Of a stretch of 19,450 bases of DNA, positions 1-6,559 are shown piece by piece. Both the position numbers and the translations under genes were made by a program. Source of the DNA: Pseudomonadales bacterium. Its GTDB lineage: Bacteria; Pseudomonadota; Gammaproteobacteria; Pseudomonadales; UBA7239. The stretch lies in the NCBI GenBank assembly GCA_020443005.1, contig JAGRJA010000094.1:1-19450 (forward strand), read 5' to 3'. The stretch's first letter is position 1. Each line of letters opens with the position of its first letter. Below the pieces are notes generated by a model. The model saw nothing but the letters and a program-made list of their open reading frames with translations. It ran no database searches and had not been told where the DNA came from.

Positions 1-778
1 GGGGCATGACCACCGCCTCTGTTGTGCCGAGATCGCGCAGGCGCTTGAAGCCATCCATGTCACCGATATCGGTCGCCAGGATCTTGATTTCAAAAGGCTC
101 GTTTTCCTTGCCCAGCTCCTTGCGGAATTCCTTGAGCTTGGCAATGATGGCCTTGTTTTTCTCAAACGGGTAGTTCACGGAAACCCAGCCATCGGTCATG
201 CGCGCGCAGCGTTTCAGCACCACATCAGCCGAGCCGCCGATGTAGATCGGCATTTTCTTTTTCGGGGTCGGCGCTACCTGCATGCGCGGCATGTCATAGT
301 ATTTGCCGTGGTACTCCACCATTTCACCGGTTTCCATCAGACGAATAATATCGATCATTTCTTCACAGCGCGGGCCGCGGCTTTTCCAATCCTGACCACA
401 AACGGTAAAGTCGTCCTGCCAGGGGCTGAGGCCAACACCCAGGCCAAAACGGTTGTCAGACATACAGGCTACAGTGAATGCTTGTTTGGCTGTCAGATAG
501 GGGTTGCGCACCGGCAGCTTTAATACATTGGTAAAGAATTCGATACGCTGGGTGACGGCAGCCATGGCGGCGACGGCAACAAAAGGGTCGGGGAAATGGG
601 TTTTGCCATGCCAGTAGCGCTGACCGTCTTCGGTATAGGGGTAGTCATTGGAGGGCTTTTCATAGAAGAACAAGCCGTCTGCAACATTGATCGAGTTCCA
701 TAAGCCCTCTTCAGCTGCCAATGCCAGGGGAATGTAATGGGTGTAGCTGCAAAAGTTAACTGCCAGTGAGAATTTCAT
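1..778 (-). CDS. LLM-class flavin-dependent oxidoreductase (luciferase-like), C-terminus cut by window edge
   Basis: My own reverse-strand translation from ATG at 778 runs open for 259 codons to the left edge, so the C-terminal part lies outside the window. The protein starts MKFSLAVNFCSYTHYIPLA. It shows luciferase-like TIM-barrel features: a DPFVAVAAMAAVTQRIEF segment (about residues 64-81), a RFGLGVGLSPWQDDF stretch (about 110-124) and a PTPKKKMPIYIGGSADVVLKRCARMTDGWV block (about 171-200). A good Shine-Dalgarno (AAAAGGGA, 786-793) supports this start. Family members use reduced FMN or F420 to oxidise small organic substrates. Gammaproteobacteria generally lack F420, so a flavin is likelier (inference). 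It is divergent from the acyl-CoA dehydrogenase operon and shares a 346-bp control region with it, so a role in the same catabolic pathway is plausible. Family assignment is firm; substrate is unknown. Confidence 0.88.
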   Translation of the reverse strand, partial: MKFSLAVNFCSYTHYIPLALAAEEGLWNSINVADGLFFYEKPSNDYPYTEDGQRYWHGKTHFPDPFVAVAAMAAVTQRIEFFTNVLKLPVRNPYLTAKQAFTVACMSDNRFGLGVGLSPWQDDFTVCGQDWKSRGPRCEEMIDIIRLMETGEMVEYHGKYYDMPRMQVAPTPKKKMPIYIGGSADVVLKRCARMTDGWVSVNYPFEKNKAIIAKLKEFRKELGKENEPFEIKILATDIGDMDGFKRLRDLGTTEAVVMP

Positions 779-866
779 GTTGTTGTCCCTTTTGTTTGGT
801 CATCGAGTCTGGTTCCGGATAGCCCTGATAGGCTTTCATTCAGGCCAAGTATGACGGTGTTTAGGT

Positions 867-897
867 TTAGTTTCAATACGCATCGTATCGAAACTAA
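867..897. promoter_or_regulatory. 31-bp palindrome, candidate TetR-family operator
   Basis: The left arm TTAGTTTCAATACG and right arm CGTATCGAAACTAA flank a CAT centre and are reverse complements at 13 of 14 positions. Length and symmetry suit a TetR-family operator. It sits midway between two divergent genes. The rightward operon ends in a TetR gene, so autoregulation is the natural inference. There is no T-tract, so it is not a terminator. Confidence 0.6.
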
Positions 898-1072
898 TAA
901 GGAATATCCGAAGTTGATCCCCGGTCTTTCTGGCAAACCCTTCCCTGTTCCCCTGCGTAAAAGATGCGAGATATTTTAATGCGGGTATAGGGAAGCCAGC
1001 ACGATAGAGTGATGCTGATTTCAGCTTTGTCTTCCAAAAGCAGATTTTGAGGCAAATCACAGTGGCATCGCC

Positions 1073-1086
1073 GACGAAATATCGTC
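1073..1086. promoter_or_regulatory. Short inverted repeat upstream of the acyl-CoA dehydrogenase gene
   Basis: GACGA and TCGTC are perfect 5-bp arms around AATA, ending 38 bp upstream of the chosen ATG at 1125. It could be a second protein-binding site or part of a leader hairpin. A repeat this short can arise by chance. Confidence 0.25.
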
Positions 1087-1124
1087 ACAATTAACGGTTT
1101 GTAAGCATGTTTTCAGGAGTACCC

Positions 1125-2309
1125 ATGAATTTCGAATTCAGCGCAGCAGAACAGCAGTTTATTGAAGATGTCCGTGCATTTCTGGCCGAGGAAGCCAGGA
1201 AACCCTATGCCCGCGAAGTCATGAACCCTGAGCGGGAAGCGGATTCGATGTTGTCTGATAGTCAGGAGCGCCGTGCGTTTAATAAGGAGCTGGCTAAAAA
1301 GGGTTATCTGGGTATGAGTTGGCCGAAGGAATACGGCGGCCAGGAAAAAGAAGGTATTTTCGACTATCTGGTTAACGAAGAGCTTGCCAGTGTAGGCGCC
1401 CCCCTGATTGGAAAGGGTGTTGGCTGCATCGGTAAAACTGTCATCAAACACGGAAACGCCAAACTGAAAGAAGAGTTTCTGCCGCAAATACTGAATGCCG
1501 ATATCGAGTTTTGTCTGGGTTATTCCGAGCCGGGTGCTGGCTCTGACCTTGCCTCTTTAAAACTGAAGGCAGAAAAATGCGAGGGTGGCTGGAAGCTGAA
1601 TGGCCAGAAAATCTACAATACATCGGCGCATTTTGCCGACTGGTACTGGGTGGCTGCCCGTACCGATTTCGATGCACCCAAGCACAAGGGTATCTCTGTG
1701 TTTCTGTTGCCCATGTCAGCACCGGGCCTGACAATCAATGAAATCAAGACAATGGGTGATCACCGTACCAACGAAGTGTTTTTTGACGATGTATTTGTCG
1801 GTGATGACTACCTGATTGGTGAGCTGAACAAAGGCTGGCTGTATATTTGTGAGGCACTGGATTATGAACGCTTTACGCTTTATACCGTTGGCCCCTTGCA
1901 GAAGAAATATGAAAAATTTGTCGAGCTGGTGAAAACCGAGAAGCGCGATGGTGTTTTATTGGCAGATATACCGGAAGTGCGCAAGCTCGTTGCCCGTTTT
2001 GCCACTGAGGTTGAAACAGCAACGATGTTGCAAAGGCGGGTTATTGCGGCAGCCGCCAAAGGTGGTGTGCCGACGGTGGAGGCCGCCGGTTGCAAATTGT
2101 ATAGCACGCAACTTGGGCAACGCATTGCAAATGCGGCGCTGGATATTCTCGGGCCGGCCGGTATGCTGCACGAAGGCGTTGATTACGCCCCCATGGATGG
2201 CAAGTGGGAGCACAGTTATCGCGCTACTGCGCTGGATACCATTGGCGGCGGCACCTCAGAAGTACAGAAGAATATCATTGCCCGTCGTGGTCTGGAGTTG
2301 CCTTCCTGA
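1125..2309 (+). CDS. Acyl-CoA dehydrogenase (FadE/ChsE-like)
   Basis: A 394-residue FAD-dependent acyl-CoA dehydrogenase, which introduces a 2,3 double bond into an acyl-CoA thioester. The N-terminal helical domain spans about residues 1-125. The beta domain carries the flavin/substrate motif LGYSEPGAGSDLASL (131-145), and the C-terminal helical domain ends in IGGGTSEVQKNIIARRGLELP. The usual MCAD-type catalytic Glu before GTS is a Gly here. A Glu occurs instead at E248 in LDYERF, the position used by isovaleryl-CoA dehydrogenase and by the catalytic subunit of steroid-type heteromeric dehydrogenases. I chose ATG 1125 over ATG 1107 because AGGAG (1115-1119) lies 5 nt before 1125 and MNFEFS is a typical family start. 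First gene of an operon with two MaoC-like subunits and a TetR regulator. Steroid side-chain acyl-CoA is the likely substrate by context only. Actinobacterial steroid homologues are two-gene heterotetramers; no partner gene is seen here. Confidence 0.9.
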   Translation: MNFEFSAAEQQFIEDVRAFLAEEARKPYAREVMNPEREADSMLSDSQERRAFNKELAKKGYLGMSWPKEYGGQEKEGIFDYLVNEELASVGAPLIGKGVGCIGKTVIKHGNAKLKEEFLPQILNADIEFCLGYSEPGAGSDLASLKLKAEKCEGGWKLNGQKIYNTSAHFADWYWVAARTDFDAPKHKGISVFLLPMSAPGLTINEIKTMGDHRTNEVFFDDVFVGDDYLIGELNKGWLYICEALDYERFTLYTVGPLQKKYEKFVELVKTEKRDGVLLADIPEVRKLVARFATEVETATMLQRRVIAAAAKGGVPTVEAAGCKLYSTQLGQRIANAALDILGPAGMLHEGVDYAPMDGKWEHSYRATALDTIGGGTSEVQKNIIARRGLELPS

Positions 2310-2351
2310 TTTGTGGCAGGGGATTGCAGTTGAAACACGCAGGGGTGAGAT

Positions 2352-2870
2352 ATGAGTGATGAACTGCCGGCCGAAGTGTTGGCGTGGATTGGCCGGGTTG
2401 TGGTAGTGGATGAGGCCGAGGTGCTTGTGGAGCGGGGTCTCATCGAGAATTTCTGTTCTTCGGTTGAAGATGGCAATCCGCTCTACTGGGATGAAACTGT
2501 GGCCAATGAGGTTTGTGGAGGGATTATTTCACCGCCGGCCATGTTGTCTGCCTACAACCGCCCCCACCCCTGGACGCCAAAACGCGGGGATAAACCGCTG
2601 AACCGTCCCCTTGAGCTTCACTTTAAGGTCAAGGATGCGCTGGATTACCCTCGCGGTATTGTTACCGAATTGTGTTTCGAGTTTGGTGTGCCCGTGCGTC
2701 CGGGTGATCGTCTTCGGGCCGAGCAATCCCTTCGCGAAGTCAGCGAAATTAAAACCAACAAACTGGGCACCGGCAGAAACTGGACCATCGATGTGACTTA
2801 CAAAAACCAGTCTGGCGCCGTCGCCGGGGTTGAAACGCTCAGCTTCTTTGGTTACAGGAGAGCATCGTGA
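2352..2870 (+). CDS. MaoC-like / FAS1-like dehydratase-domain protein, probable non-catalytic hydratase subunit
   Basis: A 172-residue single hot-dog-fold protein of the MaoC N-terminal (FAS1-like dehydratase) type. The hydratase signature region reads FCSSVEDGNPLYWDE (about 34-48). D40 is kept, but the position of the catalytic His is Y45. GIISPPAML (about 57-65) is another typical family stretch. In the steroid enoyl-CoA hydratase ChsH1-ChsH2 the two hot-dog folds come from different polypeptides and only one carries the Asp/His pair. This gene plus the next one (with D40/H45) fits that heteromer. An AGGGGTGAG ribosome-binding site precedes ATG 2352. The gene follows the dehydrogenase by 42 bp and overlaps the next gene by 4 nt (GTGA), indicating translational coupling. 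The role as non-catalytic partner is inferred. Confidence 0.82.
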   Translation: MSDELPAEVLAWIGRVVVVDEAEVLVERGLIENFCSSVEDGNPLYWDETVANEVCGGIISPPAMLSAYNRPHPWTPKRGDKPLNRPLELHFKVKDALDYPRGIVTELCFEFGVPVRPGDRLRAEQSLREVSEIKTNKLGTGRNWTIDVTYKNQSGAVAGVETLSFFGYRRAS

Positions 2871-3334
2871 ACCCGGATATCAAACGGCTGGATACCAGCG
2901 TGTTGGCTGTTGGCGATAAACTGCCGGTCTTGCAGGTTGATATTTCTGCCCAGAAAATCATCGCCGCGGCAGCAGCGACTCGCGACTGGCAGCCCTTGCA
3001 TCATGATTATGCCTTTGCGACACAGAAAGCCGGAACTCCCGATATCATCATGAATTCGCCAACCCAGGCAGGCTGGATCAGCAAATACCTGACGGATTGG
3101 GCAGGCCCACTGGCCAGAGTACAACGCATGAGCTTCAAGATGAAGGATGCCATATGTCCTGGCTCGGCATTGTGTTTTGAGGGTGTCATCAGCCGGGTTG
3201 AGGACAGGGTTGATGAGGGTCTTGCGCTTGAGGTGGAGGTGCTGCTTACAGTGGCGGGGGATTTCAAAACCAAGGCGCGAGTTTTGATGATGTTGCCAAA
3301 CGAGCAACTGCAAAACCCCTGGTCCGGCCTGTGA
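2867..3334 (+). CDS. MaoC-like enoyl-CoA hydratase, catalytic subunit
   Basis: A 155-residue hot-dog-fold hydratase starting at GTG 2867, which overlaps the upstream stop in GTGA; AGGAG lies just upstream inside the previous gene. The MaoC hydratase motif is ATRDWQPLHHDYAFA (37-51), with the Asp/His catalytic pair as D40 and H45. The predicted reaction is hydration of the double bond made by the upstream dehydrogenase, in complex with the preceding Tyr45 subunit. The two MaoC proteins give D40/Y45 and D40/H45 at identical residue numbers, a pattern that supports an active/inactive pair. The stop overlaps the TetR start, again through GTGA. A ChsH1-like role is inferred from motif and neighbourhood. 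Confidence 0.83.
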   Translation: MNPDIKRLDTSVLAVGDKLPVLQVDISAQKIIAAAAATRDWQPLHHDYAFATQKAGTPDIIMNSPTQAGWISKYLTDWAGPLARVQRMSFKMKDAICPGSALCFEGVISRVEDRVDEGLALEVEVLLTVAGDFKTKARVLMMLPNEQLQNPWSGL

Positions 3335-3927
3335 ATACTGTCCCGCAAACTGGTCCGGGTCGCCCGCGCAGCGAAGAGGCCGAAAAAGCGATACTTGACG
3401 CCACCCTGCAACTGTTGGCAGACAAGGGTTACAACGGACTCACCGTTGACAAGGTTGCTGCACTGGCCAGTGTCAGTAAATCCACCATGTATCGTCGCTG
3501 GCCCTCAAAACTGCACCTTGTCATTGCCGCATTTTCCCAGCTGCCTCAGTTGCCTTCTACCAATACCGGAAACCTGTTGCAGGATTTGGTGAATATTCTG
3601 GAGAGTTTTCTCAACATTGCGGAAAACACCCCGCTTGCCGGGGTGCTGGCTACACTGGCAGGAGAACAGGCAAGAAACCATGAGCTTTCGGAATATTTAT
3701 TACCGCTGATTGATGCCCGCAGAAAGCCGGTACGGGATATCTTGCAAAACGCCATGCAACGGCATGAATTACCGGAAGACCTTGACCTTGAGTTGGCCGT
3801 GGATATGGTTATGGGCCCGGCAATCATGCGCATGTTGTTTACGCGTGCTCCCTTGCAAGGTCGACCGGTTCAGCAAATGCTGGAAATAACGCTCAGGGGG
3901 TTGGGCTGGCTGTTACCAGAAGGCTGA
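3331..3927 (+). CDS. TetR/AcrR-family transcriptional regulator
   Basis: A 198-residue TetR-type repressor starting at GTG 3331, overlapping the hydratase stop (GTGA). The N-terminal DNA-binding domain is clear: AILDATLQLLADKGYNGLTV followed by the helix-turn-helix VDKVAALASVSKSTMYRRWPSK (about 39-60). The C-terminal ligand-binding half is helical and not assignable to a named ligand class. It is the last gene of the acyl-CoA dehydrogenase operon and is translationally coupled to it, which favours autoregulation. The 31-bp palindrome at 867-897 is the best operator candidate. Steroid operons in actinobacteria use TetR regulators (KstR, KstR2) that respond to steroid metabolites or CoA esters. 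Orthology to these is not claimed. Confidence 0.9.
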   Translation: MNTVPQTGPGRPRSEEAEKAILDATLQLLADKGYNGLTVDKVAALASVSKSTMYRRWPSKLHLVIAAFSQLPQLPSTNTGNLLQDLVNILESFLNIAENTPLAGVLATLAGEQARNHELSEYLLPLIDARRKPVRDILQNAMQRHELPEDLDLELAVDMVMGPAIMRMLFTRAPLQGRPVQQMLEITLRGLGWLLPEG

Positions 3928-4015
3928 TTTTCTTTCCGGTATTGATTTGCCGCATTTTTTTGAGGATTACGGGTGTTGCAGGGCAGTCTGCTTTTGTCGG
4001 GTGATAGCTTTTCGC

Positions 4016-4030
4016 GTATCATCCTGATAC
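4016..4030. promoter_or_regulatory. Inverted repeat GTATCA-TCC-TGATAC upstream of the outer-membrane gene
   Basis: Perfect 6-bp arms with a 3-nt centre, 67 bp upstream of the TPR/beta-barrel start codon. It could be an operator. It shares only a weak GTATC core with the palindromes at 867-897 and 14784-14795. Confidence 0.3.
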
Positions 4031-4033
4031 TTG

Positions 4034-4061
4034 TCGGCCGCAATGGCCGGATAATTTTTTT
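4034..4061 (+). terminator. Possible intrinsic terminator after the TetR operon
   Basis: CGGCC (4035-4039) and GGCCG (4045-4049) form a GC-rich stem around GCAAT, extendable by a T-G wobble. A run of seven T follows at 4055-4061 after a short AT gap. The stem is short and the T-tract does not directly abut it, so it is a weak candidate. It would separate the TetR operon from the outer-membrane gene. Confidence 0.4.
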
Positions 4062-4097
4062 GGCATTGGGTCTTTCATATTCAAACGGAGGAGAGTA

Positions 4098-5399
4098 ATG
4101 GCGCGACCACTGATGGCAGGGTGTTTGGTTTTCTTTCTCGGGCATTCGGCCCATGCGTTTTCAGCTGATCATTTTGGGGAAATTGACCGGCTTTTGGCAA
4201 ATGGCCAATATCAACAGGCCTATGAACTGGCCCTGCAACAGCGGGTGGAATTTGAGGGTGATAGCGAGTTCGATTACCTTTATGCAGTTGCCTGTGCAGA
4301 GACGGGTGAATATCACGAAGCCATTTTTGCCTTCGAGCGCGTGTTGTCATCCGAGCCGTCCAATTTGCAGGCTCGTCTCGGGTTGGCTAAAAGCTATTAC
4401 CATATCGGTGAGTTGCAAACAGCAAAAAAACACCTGGAAATCGTTAGCCAGGCTAACCCGCCCGCCAATATCGGCAATGTGGTCGACAGCTATCTTGCCA
4501 ATATATCCGGGCGCAATATAGCCGGTGCTGTTATCACCGGTTATGCCAATGTATCCGTTGGTCATGACTCCAATGTCAACGGAGCTACATCGGACCAGAC
4601 ATTCACACCTGCTTTGGGAGCGCCGGTCGCTATCGCCCCAGGTGGCCGTCAGCGTTCGGATATGTTTCGGAAGCTCGAACTGGGCGGAAGTTATCTCAGG
4701 GCGCTTCGCGATGATATCGGGCTTGAAGTGCATGCCAGTATCTCGGATAAAGATGATTTCAGTTCGGATACCTATGACCAGGATGCGTTAAATCTTTCAA
4801 CAACGCTCGTTCACAGTGTTGGCAATCACCTCCTCTCTGCCGGTTTGGGTTTCCGGAAAACCGATCTTGATGGAAGGGATTATCAGGAGGTGCGAAGCCT
4901 CAATGCGGGTTGGGCAGTGCAAATGTCCGATGAGTGGTCTTACCAGACCGGCCTGACCTATAACGATGTCAAGTATCCGGATGCCCGTTTTCGTGACCAG
5001 CGGCAACAGATCGTCTATGCCGGTTTGCAGGGCGGGTTTACAACAGTCACGCTGGGAGCGGGCTTGATTGCCGGTTTTGAAGAAGCCAAAAGCAGTAACA
5101 GTGATCAGTGGGCACGGGATTATGTTGGGTATTATCTGGATGCCAGCATGAACCTGGATGACAGGCACCGTGTTTTTGGTCGCTGGTATTCCCACAAGGG
5201 CATTTATGACGCCCGGATGCCGGTGTTTAACACGCGTCGCGATGAAACCTACGATAATCTGATGCTGGGGTTCAGCTGCCAGATGAGTGACAAGTTGCGT
5301 CTCGCGCTGGAATACAGTTATTCAGATAATGACAGTAACATCGATTTTTTCAGCTATGACAGACAAGTATTGCAAACATCTGTCCGTTATCAGTTCTAG
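4098..5399 (+). CDS. Outer-membrane protein: N-terminal TPR domain plus C-terminal beta-barrel (Slam/DUF560-like)
   Basis: A 433-residue exported protein. An uncleaved hydrophobic signal sequence ending near AHA (about residue 20) is followed by about two to three tetratricopeptide-like units (about 25-120; FDYLYAVACAETGEYHEAIFAFERVL and LGLAKSYYHIGELQTAKKHL). The rest, from GYANVSVGHDSNVNG (about 148-162), alternates polar and hydrophobic residues in amphipathic beta-strands and ends in RYQF with a C-terminal Phe, a hallmark of BAM-assembled outer-membrane barrels. A strong GGAGGAGAG ribosome-binding site precedes ATG 4098. The architecture resembles surface lipoprotein assembly modifiers, but other TPR-barrels exist, so cargo is unknown. 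Only 16 nt separate it from the FecR-domain gene, so the two form an operon set between two catabolic operons. A role in envelope traffic of a hydrophobic substrate is conceivable but not shown. Confidence 0.75.
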   Translation: MARPLMAGCLVFFLGHSAHAFSADHFGEIDRLLANGQYQQAYELALQQRVEFEGDSEFDYLYAVACAETGEYHEAIFAFERVLSSEPSNLQARLGLAKSYYHIGELQTAKKHLEIVSQANPPANIGNVVDSYLANISGRNIAGAVITGYANVSVGHDSNVNGATSDQTFTPALGAPVAIAPGGRQRSDMFRKLELGGSYLRALRDDIGLEVHASISDKDDFSSDTYDQDALNLSTTLVHSVGNHLLSAGLGFRKTDLDGRDYQEVRSLNAGWAVQMSDEWSYQTGLTYNDVKYPDARFRDQRQQIVYAGLQGGFTTVTLGAGLIAGFEEAKSSNSDQWARDYVGYYLDASMNLDDRHRVFGRWYSHKGIYDARMPVFNTRRDETYDNLMLGFSCQMSDKLRLALEYSYSDNDSNIDFFSYDRQVLQTSVRYQF

Positions 5400-5415
5400 G
5401 ATGGGAGACAAGACG

Positions 5416-6321
5416 ATGAAAAAATTATTTGTGTGCAGTGCGCGGTCGTTGCTGATCGCCATGTTGCTGATTGTGTCATCAGCCAGCTGGGCGGCGACTT
5501 CTGAAGTCGTTGGTCTGGTGTTGCTGGTGAATGGCGAGGTGAATGCGCTCAATGATGGCGAGAGTCGTGAGTTGACGCGAAGGGCATCCGTTTACGAAGG
5601 TGACATCATTATCACCGGCTCTGCAGGCATTGTGCAGTTGAGGATGAAGGACGGTGCCCTGATTTCACTGACACCTTCCAGTGAATTTGTGCTGGAGACC
5701 TATGATTTTGAGACATCGGGCCAGAAAGATAATGTGGCAGTTAACCTGTTAAGGGGTGGGCTGAGAACAATTTCGGGCCAGATTGAAAAAAACAGTTTTA
5801 AATTGTCTACGCCCACCTCAACGCTGGCGATCAGGGGTACAGTGTTTGATGTGTTTGTCGGGGCCGACGGTACCACCACAGTGGTTTTGCGCGAGGGTGG
5901 TGTTGAATTGACGGGTTTGGCTGGAGGAAGTCAGCTTTTGAATACCCCTGGCCTGTCGGTCACGATCCGGCCCGGTCAGGCACCCAGCTCGCCCGAGCCG
6001 GTTCCGCCTGCTATTCAGGAGCTGCTCAATCGCCTGTTTGTCGGGTCTCCGGTTGATGCGACCTGGGAGCGGAGTGAAGATGGACGCGTTGTTGTCAGGT
6101 TAACCATGCCGCCATCGGCGCCACACTTGCCCGGTCAGGAGATTATTCTCAATCTGGTGAATGTACCACCCATTGTTCAAACCTTGCTAAACAGGGATGG
6201 GCATCCGCCGGTGCTGGATTATTGTCAACAAAATCCCTATGCCTGTTCAGAAGGCGAGGGGTCGGGTATTACACCGGTGGTTATCCCTCCCAGAGGGCCT
6301 ATCGGTCAGCCGCTCCTGTAA
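5416..6321 (+). CDS. Periplasmic FecR-domain protein
   Basis: A 301-residue protein with a Sec signal peptide (MKKLFVCSARSLLIAMLLI..., cleavage likely after SASWA near residue 26). The FecR domain is recognisable in the segment VVGLVLLVNGEVNAL through VYEGDIIITGSAGIVQLRMKDGALISLTPSSEFVLETY (about 31-96), with LLRGGLRTISGQIE and LSTPTSTLAIRGTVFDV (about 111-147). The C-terminal third is Pro-rich and has no recognised domain. GGGAG (5403-5407) is spaced 8 nt from ATG 5416, so that start is preferred over ATG 5401. There is no transmembrane anchor or partner sigma factor, so this is not the classical FecIRA iron-signalling trio. FecR-domain proteins are often found beside outer-membrane TPR/barrel proteins, as here. 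Function is unknown. Confidence 0.82.
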   Translation: MKKLFVCSARSLLIAMLLIVSSASWAATSEVVGLVLLVNGEVNALNDGESRELTRRASVYEGDIIITGSAGIVQLRMKDGALISLTPSSEFVLETYDFETSGQKDNVAVNLLRGGLRTISGQIEKNSFKLSTPTSTLAIRGTVFDVFVGADGTTTVVLREGGVELTGLAGGSQLLNTPGLSVTIRPGQAPSSPEPVPPAIQELLNRLFVGSPVDATWERSEDGRVVVRLTMPPSAPHLPGQEIILNLVNVPPIVQTLLNRDGHPPVLDYCQQNPYACSEGEGSGITPVVIPPRGPIGQPLL

Positions 6322-6333
6322 ATTGTTTTCTGG

Positions 6334-6410
6334 CAATTCGGGTTTGGGTTCCGAATTGACTTTGGCGAGCCTGAACACTAGTATCTTCGCTCGCCGCAGG
6401 AGTGGCCTGC
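6334..6410. repeat. Three consecutive perfect inverted repeats in the FecR-ipdA intergenic region
   Basis: Within 77 nt there are three perfect stems: CAATTCGG/CCGAATTG (6334-6341 and 6351-6358, 9-nt loop), GGCGAGC/GCTCGCC (6364-6370 and 6389-6395, 18-nt loop) and GCAGG/CCTGC (6396-6400 and 6406-6410, 5-nt loop). The first lies 13 bp after the FecR stop but has no proper T-tract. The set could act as a Rho-independent-like or mRNA 3'-end structure, as a leader of the downstream operon, or as a small structured RNA. It occupies part of a 238-bp gap between 6321 and 6560. Confidence 0.45.
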
Positions 6411-6559
6411 CTCCAGAAGTAGCCGTTTGTTTGTCGCCCTCAAATTGATTTTGATCGAGAAGCCCGGTTGCCAAGACCAGAACTATCTGTTTTCCATGAT
6501 TCGTCCAGTGTGGCGGATTGCTTTCTGGATTAACACGCTGAATGACAAAGGTATTTTCT

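Larger units (their letters stand above)
779..1124. other. Divergent intergenic control region
   Basis: This 346-bp gap separates the leftward flavin oxidoreductase from the rightward acyl-CoA dehydrogenase operon. It holds the oxidoreductase ribosome-binding site (786-793), the 31-bp palindrome at 867-897, a smaller inverted repeat at 1073-1086 and the AGGAG ribosome-binding site at 1115-1119. I found no convincing sigma-70 promoter pair. The small ORFs inside it have no ribosome-binding sites or recognisable content and are taken as non-coding. Confidence 0.6.

Noticed and set aside
836..1088. Reverse-strand small ORFs in the divergent intergenic region
   Set aside because: They overlap each other and the palindrome, have no ribosome-binding site and no recognisable sequence.
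1107..1124. Upstream ATG adding six residues to the acyl-CoA dehydrogenase
   Set aside because: The AGGAG ribosome-binding site lies inside this extension and is spaced for ATG 1125, whose product has the usual family N-terminus.
5287..5415. Long N-terminal extension of the FecR-domain protein
   Set aside because: It overlaps the end of the outer-membrane protein in another frame and would bury a clean signal peptide starting at 5416.
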